This document shows positions 8,901-18,000 of a stretch of DNA of 40,812 nt, in pieces (the stretch's first letter is position 1; every line of letters starts with the position of its first letter). The DNA is from Clostridiales bacterium (GTDB taxonomy: Bacteria; Bacillota; Clostridia; Christensenellales; CAG-314): assembly GCA_003537755.1 (NCBI GenBank), contig DPQS01000075.1, positions 1-40,812 on the forward strand, given 5' to 3'. The notes under the pieces are model-generated. The model saw only the letters and a list, made by a program, of their open reading frames with translations, was not told the origin of the DNA and did no database searches. The position numbers and the translations under genes were made by a program.

Positions 8901-10012
8901 AATACAAGACCATTGATCGCCTTTTCGGGATCATCTTTGTCTGCAAGGTACCTTGCCGTTGTTGCGTCATTGAACAATACGAGACTGGAAACGTTGCCGT
9001 TGGTGTTGTTGTAGTACATAGACAGGAACTTGTATCCATTCGCCTTGTACCAGGCAACAACGTCGGGATCTATTGCCACGTCGTAAGCATTTGTATTTTT
9101 TACCGACTTCACCGTGAAAGTGTCAGCTGCTCCGTCATAAACGATGTTTGCGTTGTAGGACTCGTCGACGTCGTTTTTGGGTGCGTAGAAGAAACTTGCC
9201 TTCTTGCTTTCGTCAATCGTTACGCCCTCGACGGTGATTGCAAGCGCTTCGGTGGGGTTGGCAACCTTGTAGCTACCGTCTTCTTCAGCCGTCAGTGCCG
9301 TACCGTTTACTTTAACCGCAAAACCGTCCGTTGCTTTGAACGCCGCACCTATTACTACTTCGAACGTATAGGGCAAACCATATGTAGCGGCTAGTTCGCC
9401 ATCGAGCTTGTAACCGATACCGTTTGTCAGCGTAACTTCCAAGCTGTTACGAGCAACCCCCTCTACCGTAATTACAAGGTCAGCGGTAACGTTTTCTACG
9501 GTGTATTCGCCGACATTGCCGTTGTTGTCCAATTCTTCGCCGTTTACCTTGACAACCGCATTGTCAATGTTGAAGCCCGTCGTGACAGCAAGCGTAAACG
9601 TGTAATTTTCGCCTTCGACGACTTCCGTCGCGCCCGTAACGGTGTAACCTTCGCCCGTGGGCAAAGTAACGCTATGCTTAACAATGGGCGCAGCCTTTTT
9701 GACAACGCCGGTAACCGTAACGGTAATGTTTTCCGTAACGGCGGAAACAGTATACTTTCCGTCCTTTTCGGCAAGTACCTTACCGTTTGCTTTTACGGCA
9801 AATTCGGCAGATTTTTCGTATCCGTCGGCAATTTTCACCGTAAAGGTGTAGTCTTTGCCGCTTTCGACGACTCTGCCACCGGCAAAAGTATAGCCATCGC
9901 CTGTTGTAAATGTCACATTGTAGGTCTTGGGCGAGTTGTCCACTTCGCAAGCCGCGAAGGCACACGCCAATACCAAAACCATTGCCAACAGCACAATCGA
10001 CAATTTTTTCAT
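5960..10012 (-). CDS. Giant lipoprotein with eight beta-repeats and carbohydrate-binding-like modules
   Basis: This 1350-residue protein starts at the ATG at 10012, eight bases after AAGGAG. It has a lipoprotein signal peptide with the acylated cysteine at C22 (motif AFAAC). Three repeats of about 75 residues follow (about 30-264). A non-repeat block (265-557) looks like two beta-sandwich modules. Five more repeats (558-959) and three further modules (960-1350) complete it. Each repeat has GxGYT near its start, YTF in the middle, VKVNG, and ends in ITVEGV. Such arrays usually act as surface spacers or adhesins that hold binding domains away from the wall. No catalytic motif was recognised. 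The final residues KVSFQ lead to a stop one frame away from the DUF4838 gene, suggesting that the real protein once continued for roughly 700 more residues. Its promoter carries the shared 21-bp direct repeat. Confidence 0.8.
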   Translation of the reverse strand: MKKLSIVLLAMVLVLACAFAACEVDNSPKTYNVTFTTGDGYTFAGGRVVESGKDYTFTVKIADGYEKSAEFAVKANGKVLAEKDGKYTVSAVTENITVTVTGVVKKAAPIVKHSVTLPTGEGYTVTGATEVVEGENYTFTLAVTTGFNIDNAVVKVNGEELDNNGNVGEYTVENVTADLVITVEGVARNSLEVTLTNGIGYKLDGELAATYGLPYTFEVVIGAAFKATDGFAVKVNGTALTAEEDGSYKVANPTEALAITVEGVTIDESKKASFFYAPKNDVDESYNANIVYDGAADTFTVKSVKNTNAYDVAIDPDVVAWYKANGYKFLSMYYNNTNGNVSSLVLFNDATTARYLADKDDPEKAINGLVFAGRKYVSPGKSYLLLDLDNLYVSENGLYLCMRDGGEGQTVQFSDVKFSQTKPVEAEYISLFTFEAASVKSNIVGVDGGIAINMSGDQPVAIPKAQIDQWLAEGKNTLSFRVKIANEDGEFINNANLWCDYPNALIAAAAQDYVATEGKVVTIDLTDSKYANGMIFRADNINLTFYFTEIALTHTDYANVTLVEGTGYTLSGETRIVKGQAYTFKFALTEGYKQNANFAVKVNGEKVDVATDGTVTVAADKVTGDLTVTVEGVEQIVVGNMLTTGDGFEYEVLDGANATAIPYGGTLKFKVNLATGYNQSKFVVKDGEKVLEAVDGVYTITNIRETHIITVEGVALNTYGVALPTSTNYEVKGANTVTYGTDYSFTIAFAAGQDTSAVKVYAQIGNGEKVELAKSGDGYTVTNVTDALTITVEGLKIAKYTVTLTPTEGITYLSENNGTPATEAEHGSTYRFKATFDSAKYNGGTLVVKNGDIVLVADGNGVYSVENVSGNIVITVSGLAINTYTVTLTEGEGYTIAAADGSTSPVNYGGSFSFTVVVNSGYIAENLVVKATGTAIEAADGKYTVSNITSNITITVEGVEADVLKEKDYVLPVSGATVAFENGTYTITNGDGSNIYFAINKALIEDMVSQGYKYVTFYLATNGMGNLRINPGMKYIHDKPEAMIYSTTSAYLTNNNDYFVYDLNKVEIGEEGFVLFKQDNPTEYCKLSGLKFYKTEDECEIIAHKLYNTANWLDISTASPSWKVTGNSVEIRGWQPTISAAWVQEALEAGYTHMRIEIGAHKETSKYLLCAGSSDKIVALANGVVRLDLTGFKKADGTYNAIIFQGKPAVEGTQEDTTITFQNIKLFKSAETTSWTKSNPNIYCAIEEDGVLVLDTLYSGNDAHVKTSTTWLAALMSKNGEYVQGTIHFETEMIVNGTNTRALVFGINNAVGGIEFPGTGDYTNITYSDGDVLYLGLDHDGVIKIKVSFQ
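7136..8344 (-). repeat. Protein repeat array, units 4-8 of the giant lipoprotein
   Basis: Five consecutive repeats of 76-84 codons each end in ITVEGV or a close variant such as ITVSGL. They are separated from units 1-3 by about 290 residues of non-repeat, carbohydrate-binding-like sequence. Confidence 0.8.
9221..9925 (-). repeat. Protein repeat array, units 1-3 of the giant lipoprotein
   Basis: Three in-frame repeats of about 75 codons encode the pattern GxGYT - YTF - VKVNG - YTV - ITVEGV. They are diverged at the amino-acid level, so this is an old protein duplication and not a DNA tandem repeat. The same family appears once in the DUF4838 protein downstream and twice in the lipoprotein at 25313-27451. 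Confidence 0.8.
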
Positions 10013-10042
10013 AGTGTTTTCTCCTTGTTTATTATTGTGCAC

Positions 10043-10284
10043 AAAGCACTTATTTTACAACGCTGCAAAGTCCGACGGCACGCCGCAAGCGTAATGCGAA
10101 GCGGCTTATCCCGTAAACCTTTACAGTGTAATATTATCAAAATACATCAGTCGATACATTACAAATATTGCAACTATTGGTACAAATATTGCCGAGTTGA
10201 CTTTGGTGTAAAACTTGAGAAAAAACAAAAGGACTACCGCAAAAGCAAGCAAATTGCCAATTGCGAAAGTCCTTTGCATATACA
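10043..10284. other. Intergenic region between the Gfo/Idh/MocA remnant and the giant lipoprotein
   Basis: The stretch holds the promoter and operator listed at 10131-10192 and an imperfect GCCGC/GCGGC hairpin (10082-10105) in the untranslated leader. No further gene or terminator was seen. Confidence 0.5.
10131..10192 (-). promoter_or_regulatory. Promoter with 21-bp-spaced direct-repeat operator (giant lipoprotein operon)
   Basis: Read on the plus strand, TACAAATATTGC occurs at 10160-10171 and identically at 10181-10192, exactly 21 bp apart. On the minus strand a TAATAT -10 hexamer (10131-10136) begins exactly 23 nt after the proximal copy, where a -35 would be poor. Direct half-sites two helical turns apart next to a weak -35 are typical of AraC-family activator sites. 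The same layout occurs at 22203-22264 and 33542-33603. Confidence 0.7.
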
Positions 10285-10470
10285 TCAGTTTGTCAGGTTG
10301 ACTACGTCTTTGCTCTTGCGGCACACCCACTCGCCGCGAGTAAAGTCCGGGACGGGTTGCGGCGCGCCGCCCATGGCAACGATGTCCGCTTCCTCGCAAA
10401 ACAACATTGTGCTAAGCAATTCCACACCACGCTGTCCAAGTCCTATTATACCGACTTTCACCTTGTTCAT
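10285..10470 (-). pseudogene. Gfo/Idh/MocA oxidoreductase remnant with internal deletion
   Basis: This 61-residue frame starts with MNKVKVGIIGLGQRGVELL, the Rossmann-fold N-terminus of Gfo/Idh/MocA sugar oxidoreductases, with the dinucleotide motif GLGQRG. It continues to DIVAM and then jumps to GGAPQPVPDFTRGEW, which looks like a C-terminal tail. Full family members have about 330-400 residues, so most of the protein is missing. The reading frame is kept across the junction, and AGGGAG lies six bases before the ATG, so a small product could still be made. It sits 137 bp downstream of the fucosidase. The simplest reading is a recent in-frame deletion of an enzyme that once handled a released sugar. 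Confidence 0.6.
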
Positions 10471-10607
10471 AGTTCGCTCCCTAAAACGTTTGCGACGTTT
10501 CGACTACTTTCTCGTCGTGGCAAACGCTATTAGTTTTACACTCACAAAATTTACAGAATAGTAAGTAAAAATTTAATACGTATATGTTTTTTACCTACCA
10601 TGACCTT

Positions 10608-11801
10608 TCACTTCAACTTTATCTTTGCTACGCGAAGTGCGCCGCTTGTGCCGTAGTCGAATGGTTTGACTACAAATGCGTTCGGCGCGGCAAGCTCCAC
10701 CGCTTCACCGTTGTCCAGCCATATAGCGCGCTTGATTTTGCCGCCCAATGTTACCACGGTTTTGGCAAGATGACGATTGACGTTTTCGTCGCCGCTGACG
10801 GGTACGTTGCGCACCACTGCATACAAATACGTTCCGTCGGTAAGTACGGTAGCATTGTCGGCTGTGACCGCACTGTGGCGAGCGATGTATACAAAGTTTT
10901 TGTTAGCGCGTATCCACTTTCCTATTTCCGTCAGAATGCACTTGTCTATATCTCGCACCGTGCCGTCGCCTTTCAACCCCGTGTTAAGCAACAAATTGCA
11001 ATTGCATGCGCGGCACTCTACAAGGTTTCCGATAAGTTCGGACACAGGCTTGTAATCGATGTCCGTTGTGGCATAACCCCAGTGGTCGTTGAGTACCTGG
11101 CACATCTCTCCCGCAACGCTACGGCTGTCAGACACCAAAAACGGATTTCCGCGCTCAAACGTAACGCAGTCAATTTGCGGATGTCCCGTTTTGCCAAGCT
11201 CGGAAAGCCCCGTATTGTTGACAATTATTGCGTGCGGCTGATACTTACGTATGGTACCGTAAATCTCGTCCTCGTGCCAGTCAGTAGACTGATCCCATGC
11301 GCCGTCAAACCAAAAACCGCCTATCTTGCCGTACTTGGTACACAAGATTTCGATACTTTTGTTCAGATAGTCTATGTACTTAGGGAAGTTTTGCGTGTAG
11401 TCGGCATTACACCAATCCAGCCACGTATGGTAGAAAAACGGCGCAACGCCGCCCTTGTTGCACGCATCCACAAATTCGGCAACCAGGTCTCGTCCGCATG
11501 CGGAGTGCGGTGCGTCGTAGTCGTTAAGACCGCAAGTGTCGTACAGACTGTAACCATCGTGATGACGAGCCGTCAATGTGATGTACTTGCAACCTGCCTT
11601 TTTGGCAATGGCAACAAGCCTTGTTGCCCAATCGCGCTTGACTACAAATTTGCTCATCAGATTGCGGTATGCAACGGGGTCGCAGTTTTTATTCAAGCGG
11701 TAGTACCACTCTCCCTTGCCGACAATACTGTACAAGCCGAAGTGTACAAACAAACCGAAACCGCGCTGTTCAAATTCTTCCACATAAGTCTTTTTACACA
11801 T
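10608..11801 (-). CDS. GH29 alpha-L-fucosidase, cytoplasmic
   Basis: This 397-residue protein has no signal peptide. I chose the ATG at 11801 because AAAGGTG lies upstream and because the protein then begins like other GH29 enzymes, with RGFGLFVHFGLYS near the start. Further GH29 hallmarks are ARHHDGYSLYD (about 78-88) and the nucleophile aspartate D166 in GGFWFDGAWD. GH29 enzymes are retaining exo-fucosidases. The general acid/base is variable in this family and I do not assign it. A C-terminal beta-sandwich begins near residue 310. The gene diverges from the AraC regulator, with about 210 bp between the starts, and likely removes fucose from imported glycans. Confidence 0.9.
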   Translation of the reverse strand: MCKKTYVEEFEQRGFGLFVHFGLYSIVGKGEWYYRLNKNCDPVAYRNLMSKFVVKRDWATRLVAIAKKAGCKYITLTARHHDGYSLYDTCGLNDYDAPHSACGRDLVAEFVDACNKGGVAPFFYHTWLDWCNADYTQNFPKYIDYLNKSIEILCTKYGKIGGFWFDGAWDQSTDWHEDEIYGTIRKYQPHAIIVNNTGLSELGKTGHPQIDCVTFERGNPFLVSDSRSVAGEMCQVLNDHWGYATTDIDYKPVSELIGNLVECRACNCNLLLNTGLKGDGTVRDIDKCILTEIGKWIRANKNFVYIARHSAVTADNATVLTDGTYLYAVVRNVPVSGDENVNRHLAKTVVTLGGKIKRAIWLDNGEAVELAAPNAFVVKPFDYGTSGALRVAKIKLK

Positions 11802-11865
11802 TTTTTCTTTTACACCTTTACAAACGAACGAAATCATCGTTTGACACAAATAATTGCCGAAAAAT

Positions 11866-11926
11866 ATTCTAATCGTCCACGCAGACTGACAATATGCAAA
11901 CCGTTGCCAAATATAGCAAATAATGC
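11866..11926 (-). promoter_or_regulatory. Degenerate copy of the shared operator before the fucosidase gene
   Basis: On the minus strand TAGAAT (11866-11871) can serve as the -10. Exactly 23 nt upstream lies a weak element whose plus strand begins TGCAAA (11895-11906). A better element, AGCAAATAATGC, is at 11915-11926, 20 bp away instead of 21. Another overlapping match, GCCAAATATAGC, is at 11906-11917. The site resembles the three stronger operators but is clearly degenerate. Confidence 0.4.
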
Positions 11927-11942
11927 TACAATAGGGTTAAGA

Positions 11943-11971
11943 TTGCAATAAATGCACTACCACTGTACCAT
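11943..11971 (+). promoter_or_regulatory. Candidate promoter of the AraC regulator
   Basis: TTGCAA (11943-11948) and TACCAT (11966-11971) are 17 bp apart and lie 40-68 bp before the ATG at 12011. The degenerate operator copies lie just upstream, so the regulator could control its own gene as well as the divergent fucosidase. Confidence 0.4.
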
Positions 11972-12010
11972 AGCCACGACTACTACCGACCGCTTTACAA
12001 GGAGAAACCC

Positions 12011-12853
12011 ATGGCAGAGATATACAATCGTATAGATACCGATATGTACTTTGACAAGCAAAGCATTGCGCCCATATTGGAGTACGTAAACTCGGACATC
12101 ATCACCGACTTTGAAAACAAAAGCGTAATACACGGCTTGACGGAAATTTGGCTTTGCAGAAGCGGCACAGGCGAAATGACCATAGAGTCGGTACGCAGAA
12201 GAGTGCGCGAAGGCGACTTTTGGGTAATGAACCCGTACACTTTGCACAGTGCATACGCTCGCCAGGACGAAACGACGGAATACCTGATACTCGGCATACG
12301 CAACGTTAAGTTCGGCATACCCGACGACCTGAACAAAAGTTGGTTTACGCCGACGGACAACAGATTGCGCACTTACATCGAATTTATCTACCGCGAGGCA
12401 AAAAAGCCCGAGCAAAATACGCCTCAAATACTATCCAAATTACTTGACCTTGTGTTGCTTGAAACACAACGTTACTTTGCAACCGACGTCATCCCGTACA
12501 ACAAAAAGGAATCGTCCAAACTGACAGATTCGGTAGCAAGCTACATCGAAACGCACTTCAATCAACAAATTTCCATTGACGAATTGACAAAAATGTTTTA
12601 CTGCGCCAAAAGTACGCTAATACACTCCTTCAAAAAGGCGCGCGGCGTTTCGATAATGGAATACGCCATGCAGTGCCGACTGAAAGAAGCGCAACTGTGG
12701 CTACGCAAAAGCGACATGTCTGTAAGCAACATTGCGCTAAATTGCGGCTTCTCGTCCATGCCTTACTTTTACAAATACTTCAGCAAAAACGTCGGGATGT
12801 CGCCGACGGATTACCGCAAGAAATTTACGGAAAACGCCGAACAAAACGATTGA
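12011..12853 (+). CDS. AraC-family transcriptional regulator with cupin sensor domain
   Basis: This 280-residue protein has an N-terminal cupin-type sugar-sensing domain (about 1-150) with GDFWVMNPYTLHS typical of AraC N-termini. Two helix-turn-helix units follow at the C-terminus (about 175-275). They include the second-helix signature NIALNCGFSSMPYFYKYF and the closing MSPTDYRKKF. AAGGAG six bases before the ATG supports the start. It is the only such regulator in the glycan region and sits between the fucosidase and the CUT1 operon. It is the best candidate for binding the 21-bp direct repeats found before three operons; that link is inferred. The ligand is unknown but is likely a sugar released by these enzymes. 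Confidence 0.9.
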   Translation: MAEIYNRIDTDMYFDKQSIAPILEYVNSDIITDFENKSVIHGLTEIWLCRSGTGEMTIESVRRRVREGDFWVMNPYTLHSAYARQDETTEYLILGIRNVKFGIPDDLNKSWFTPTDNRLRTYIEFIYREAKKPEQNTPQILSKLLDLVLLETQRYFATDVIPYNKKESSKLTDSVASYIETHFNQQISIDELTKMFYCAKSTLIHSFKKARGVSIMEYAMQCRLKEAQLWLRKSDMSVSNIALNCGFSSMPYFYKYFSKNVGMSPTDYRKKFTENAEQND

Positions 12854-12926
12854 TTTGTCGCAAATTTTTTGATACATATATAAATTTTGCTTACATTTGC
12901 GTTCATGCGCGCAAAGTAAACACATT

Positions 12927-12955
12927 CGAAAAGGGGAGTTTTTCTCTCCTTTTCG
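12927..12955 (+). terminator. Terminator hairpin between convergent AraC and DUF4838 genes
   Basis: A 12-bp stem with one G-T wobble (CGAAAAGGGGAG with CTCTCCTTTTCG) encloses a five-T loop. Only a short T run follows on the plus strand. It lies 74 bp after the AraC stop and 19 bp beyond the stop of the convergent DUF4838 gene, so it may serve both. Confidence 0.6.
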
Positions 12956-12973
12956 TTTAGCCCGGCAACAAGT

Positions 12974-15019
12974 TTATTGCAGGCCGAACTGCGCCTTTAT
13001 CGCGGCAATTGTCAGCGCAATATTTTCGCCGTACTTGGTTACACCGTACTTTTCAGCCAAAGTAACCCACTCGGACACAAGCGCGATTTGCTCGTTGTCG
13101 GTGTAGCCGTTTGCCTTGGCGTTGTACCAACGCATATACAGCGGTTGAAGCGACGTCTTTTCGATGTGCTCTACGTACGTTGCCTTTTGCTCGACCGTAT
13201 AGCCCTCGTTGGCGTTGACTGCGGCAATTGCTTTGTCAAACAAATCCACAATGTCGTTAAGGAAGTTGTACGTCCAGTAGCCGCCTTGGTTTACGCCGTT
13301 TTTGGAAAGGTTGGATATCATGGGGCTACCGCTGTTTGCAGCCATAAGCGCATAGCGGTCATCCATACGAACGTGAAACTCGCGCATATATTCGTACGCC
13401 GTTTCACCGAAGTAATAGTACAAAAACTCGTCGCGAATTGCACCTACGTCAGCCTTGCTGTTCCAGCACAACTTACTGTGAATGTAAGCGTTGAGGTGTT
13501 GAGTGTAAACTCCGTTTTCAAGGTATGTACTTTGCGCCATGGCATATTCCGTACCGACGGACTCAAGCATTTGCATGTCACTGCTCATTGCCTGATAGGT
13601 CGGATAGTACCAGAACCAGTTACTGTATATGTCGTGGTACGTCCAAATCATCAGCCGATCGGTAATTTTTCCCCAATCTTCGTAGATGTTTTTAACGTCG
13701 TCGGTTTGGCGTTCGTCCTGCAAAGAGTAGTAGTACGAGCCGCGGATAGGAGCGTAGCGCACATAGACGTTTTCGGCAGGCACAACCGTGTTGTCGATTG
13801 CCTTACCGTCACGCACCGGTGCTTTTTCACTGTAAGAATAAGCAAAAATTACCAAACTGTAATCCTTGTCGATGCTTTCCTGTTGTTTCCATTCGTCGAG
13901 AATTTGCGACACCGCATTGATAAAGCGCACCATCAGTCCGCTGTCCATATACTTGTCGCGTGCCGCCTTACATCTGTCACACGGGCAACCAAACGAGCGA
14001 TCGGCTTGACCGACCATGTAAAACTGTGCGTCGGCATCTTCCACTATCCAACGTTTAAGCGACTCTGCAACCAAGCGCACCGTTGTGTTTTCCTTGGTCA
14101 AGTCGGGCGAACCGTCCTCGTTTACTCCGCTTGTAAAGCACAAGTCGTGTGGCTCACCGAGAGTTTCGTCAAACCAATATGTCGTTTCGTTTTGCTCGCT
14201 TCCGGTGTGCGAAAAACAATCTACGTATTCGCTTTTTATGTGCGTTACACCATCGACGGTTTCCATGTAGTCGCTCGGGACCACAATACGAAATCCCGTA
14301 TGCGTTGCGTCGCCGCCGCTACCGTAGTAACTCCACTTGGTAGAGCTGCCCATATTTTCGGGCATGTTGCAAAAATCGGTGTTGTAACGCATATGAGCAA
14401 CATAGTCGGTATCTTTATACCAAATCGGCGTATTGAGATAAACTCTTTGACGGAAAGGCGAAACGTAAGTTTTGTCGTAACCTTTCAACACTACTTGCGT
14501 AACCGTAGGTACATAGGTGTAGTCATAGGTCAAAAACTTGACTCCGAGATTTTGCTCGATAAACTCGAATGCACCATACATAATTCCGCGGTCGTTGTAG
14601 CTGTCGATAAACAACGATTTGCCGTCGGTAAACATCACAAAACCGTCATCATTGAGCGTTTCACGCGACACGTCCACCTTTTTGTGATTTTTGACTGCCG
14701 TGTTGTACGCAGAAGTTTTGCCGAGGGAAATAATTGTACTGTTACCGTCATAGGCCTCACCGCCGTCAACGACATAACTCATCGTTACACCGGTAACCTG
14801 CGCAAAGTAGCTGCAAATTTGCTGTGCGGAATACTCCTGCGTGGCGGTTGCGTTGGAAGGAATAACCACTTTGTACGCCGTTTGTCCGTCGACAATCATT
14901 TCGCCAACGTCCGGCAACGTCTTGTCGCCGTTGTTGTCATTGCAACAAACAAAGGCAAAACAAGCGGTAACAAGCATAAGTAAAGCGGTCAAACCGAATA
15001 TAACTTTTTTCTTTGTCAT
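12974..15019 (-). CDS. DUF4838 lipoprotein
   Basis: This 681-residue protein has a lipoprotein signal with the acylated cysteine at C20 (motif LVTAC). I chose the ATG at 15019 because AGGTGA lies five bases upstream; the alternative GTG at 15028 follows the preceding stop codon directly. It has the DUF4838 layout: an alpha/beta N-terminal domain with an EYSAQQICSYFAQVTG segment, then a barrel-like core with CPCDRC and a helical C-terminus. The CxxC matches the CMCENC motif of the other DUF4838 protein in this window. DUF4838 is distantly related to glycosidase folds, but its reaction is unknown. It is the last gene of the CUT1 operon, directly joined to the Ig-like lipoprotein, which suggests a role at the cell surface in presenting or cutting the imported glycan. 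Confidence 0.8.
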   Translation of the reverse strand: MTKKKVIFGLTALLMLVTACFAFVCCNDNNGDKTLPDVGEMIVDGQTAYKVVIPSNATATQEYSAQQICSYFAQVTGVTMSYVVDGGEAYDGNSTIISLGKTSAYNTAVKNHKKVDVSRETLNDDGFVMFTDGKSLFIDSYNDRGIMYGAFEFIEQNLGVKFLTYDYTYVPTVTQVVLKGYDKTYVSPFRQRVYLNTPIWYKDTDYVAHMRYNTDFCNMPENMGSSTKWSYYGSGGDATHTGFRIVVPSDYMETVDGVTHIKSEYVDCFSHTGSEQNETTYWFDETLGEPHDLCFTSGVNEDGSPDLTKENTTVRLVAESLKRWIVEDADAQFYMVGQADRSFGCPCDRCKAARDKYMDSGLMVRFINAVSQILDEWKQQESIDKDYSLVIFAYSYSEKAPVRDGKAIDNTVVPAENVYVRYAPIRGSYYYSLQDERQTDDVKNIYEDWGKITDRLMIWTYHDIYSNWFWYYPTYQAMSSDMQMLESVGTEYAMAQSTYLENGVYTQHLNAYIHSKLCWNSKADVGAIRDEFLYYYFGETAYEYMREFHVRMDDRYALMAANSGSPMISNLSKNGVNQGGYWTYNFLNDIVDLFDKAIAAVNANEGYTVEQKATYVEHIEKTSLQPLYMRWYNAKANGYTDNEQIALVSEWVTLAEKYGVTKYGENIALTIAAIKAQFGLQ

Positions 15020-15028
15020 TGTCGTCAC

Positions 15029-18000
15029 CTACTTTACCGTAATATCGAATTTTTGCGTTGCAAAGTTGCCGTTTTCGTCGGTGGCATAGTACACAATTGT
15101 GTATTTGCCTGCCGCAAGTTTCAAGTTGTCACCGATTTTTGTCGGCGTGTACACCATTGTCGATTGATTGTACAAAAGCACAGTCAATGTAACGTCGGAA
15201 GTGTTGTCCGTAGCTTGCGCGCCGATCACTGTGATTGTCTTTCCTGCCTTGTACTCCTTGTCGTAGTCGCCGTCAAGTATTATTTGCGGCGGCTCTTTGT
15301 CAAGGCAATCGAAGATGTACGTATAAGTACGACTTTGACCTTTACCGCCATTGTCGGCTATCGTGTAGGACACGCGGTAACGACCGTACTCGGTGAAGTC
15401 GACTGTGCATGCTCGTGAAGCAACGTTTCGGTATATATATGCGCCGCTCGGTGTAATCACCGACATTTTGATTGTAGACGAATAACTAAGTACGTCGTAC
15501 ACGTAGGCTTTAGGCACAAACACGCTTGTGCCGATGTCCACAATTCCACTACTGATTGCGCCGTCGAATGCCAACGCAGGGACAACTCTGTCACCGAACT
15601 CGAATGCAGACTTGGTAAAGGTTTGGTTGGATACGTTGTTGAGCAAGAATACTTCGCCGCCCTTGGCGTTGACAATAGTAAACGTTACCTTTGCTCCACA
15701 CATATCGAAGCCGTCGAATGCAACACCGTTTGACCAGGCATCTACATTGCCGACGGTCATTTCGTATGCATTTTGTACGGTTTTCAGTCCGCCGTCGAAA
15801 ATAAAGGTGTACAAGTAGTAACTTTTGCCTGCGTATTTGCCACTTGTCGCCGTTTGCTTGACGGTGGTAACTTGCCACGTGGTTTCGTTACCGTTCAGCC
15901 ACAGTACGGGTTTTGCCGCCAGGTCGGTAAGTTTGATGCTAAGCTCATAACCTTGACGTTTGTCTGCAAGCGTAATTACAACGCCGTTAATTGCAGAACT
16001 GTCAAGCACGCCAAAGCTGAACTTGAGATTGCTTGTAGACAGCGTATAAGGCATTGGCAATACAACGCTGTCGACACTGCCGTCAAATGCGAAGAAAGTA
16101 CCTTCATCGTATGCCGTTGCCGAGCCAAGTCCCGCAACATTGCCAAATTGTTTGTCGATCGTGTTGCCACCCTCCACCGTATCGATAGTTTCGGGCACAC
16201 AATGGACGTCGAGTGCCAACTTTTGTTCGCCTTCGAGCAAGTAGACAATAGTCATTTCACCGTAGACGGTGATTTTGTCGCCGACGTTAAGTTGCTTACT
16301 TTTGCCTTGCAAAATGTCCAATGTAAGGTTGTTTGCCGAAACGTTATCTTGCGAGTAGTCAATTGCCGTGTAAGCCGGGACGGTAATTTCGTCGCCGTAC
16401 ATCACGGTAATTTCGTCGTAGCACCCGACAAGCTCGAAACGAGTAACGTTGTTGTCGATTGCAACCGGGAACACAAACTCTTTACTGTAACTCATTTGGT
16501 CGGTAGCAACCACCTTGACAGCCACTGTTTGACCTTTATTCTGTACAGGTATACGTTGTCCCGGACGCACAGCCGTTTCCACACCGTCCACAACGACGAA
16601 GTAATCTACGGACAGCTTTCCGCTACCACCGACAACGGGAATTTCGGGAACTGCAAACAGATCAAATAACTTTGCCGACAATTTGCCGTCGAAGGTGGTT
16701 TTTATTTCCAACCCTGCGTCCTTTGGCGTGGCATACACTTGGAAGTGCGCAGTATCTATGTTGGTTTTGTAGCCGTAGTTGTTGGTAACTTGATATCGAA
16801 CATAGTATTCGCCTGCTTTGTCGGGAACAAATCCATAGGCAAATTTGTCGCTTACGTCGACGAACTTTGTTTCGCCTTCGCCCTTGCAAAACAGTTTTGC
16901 GGTAACGCCGCTCATATCGGTAGGAATGTAATATGGATGACCTACAAAACCGACGAGCATGTTGTTTATGTCGAAGCCGCCTGTCAAAAAGCCATTGTTG
17001 GCGTTTTTGTAGTCGTCCTTGTCAACGTTTGAAAGTACCGTGTTACCCAGCTTGGTCAAAACGATATCGCCGCTACCTGTAACGCCTTGCACGGACAAAT
17101 ACACTTCGCCTGTGGTAAAGCCCTTGAAATCAACGTATTCGTCCGTCGGGTCGGACACGTCCATCAGCATATAGTCGCCGTCGGACAACCCGGTGTAAAA
17201 CTTGTTGGTTGCGTTGTCGAAACGCACTTGCACCGCGTCGTTACTCTGCGGACGGAAACCGTCGTGAAACGGAAAATAGGGCAAAAAGTTTTGGTTGAAG
17301 CACACAACAACGTCGTACAACCCCGGGTAGTTGCCTTTTGCAGTGGTAACGCCGTTGAACGTAACCGAAATGAATGCTTGCGACTCGCCTTGGCCGAGTT
17401 TGTTGTCGGGCACACCGCCTACACCCGTGTTAAGTTGAAACAAAACTTCCAACTTGTTTGCGCTGTCGTATGCATCGGTAAGAACAAGTTTGACCGCACG
17501 TATGTCACGCGACTTGGCCAGGTAGTTGGGGACGAACTCTATCAAATTGCCCCTGACCTCGTTGAGGTCGACAACGGGTTTGTAGTTAAGTGTACTGCTT
17601 TGATTGATCGACACCTGCATGCCGCTTGTATTGGCAGTCCCCGTGCGAAGTTTGTCGGCAACGGAGATATTTTCGGCAACGATCGTTGCGTTACTCGCGG
17701 AAAACAACGCTTGCGCCGAGTATCCGCCGACACTGACGGATTTTGTCTTGGTAAGCATTTCACCGCCGACGTTAGCTGTCAGCTTGACGTTGTACACGCC
17801 TTCTTCCGTCACAACATAGTTGCTTTTTGTGGTTTCCGTCTTACCCGACGGCGTTGTAATTTCCGCTTCGACGGCATATGCCGCACTGCCCCACTTGCCT
17901 TTACAGGAAGTTATCGCAAGGGAGGAATACACTTTGGCAGTTTCGGAAATAGCACTGTCATCAAGCGACTTTTCGCCTACCGGCTGCTCGGGTTGAGATG

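Noticed and set aside
7535..9394. A 619-codon plus-strand open frame opposite the giant lipoprotein
   Set aside because: Its product is rich in Cys, Val, Arg and His without any domain, and it has no ribosome binding site. It is the mirror of a well-supported minus-strand gene whose codon usage avoids stops on the other strand.
12977..14983. A 668-codon plus-strand open frame opposite the DUF4838 lipoprotein gene
   Set aside because: Same mirror effect; the minus-strand frame has a signal peptide, lipobox and conserved motifs, and the plus-strand frame has none.
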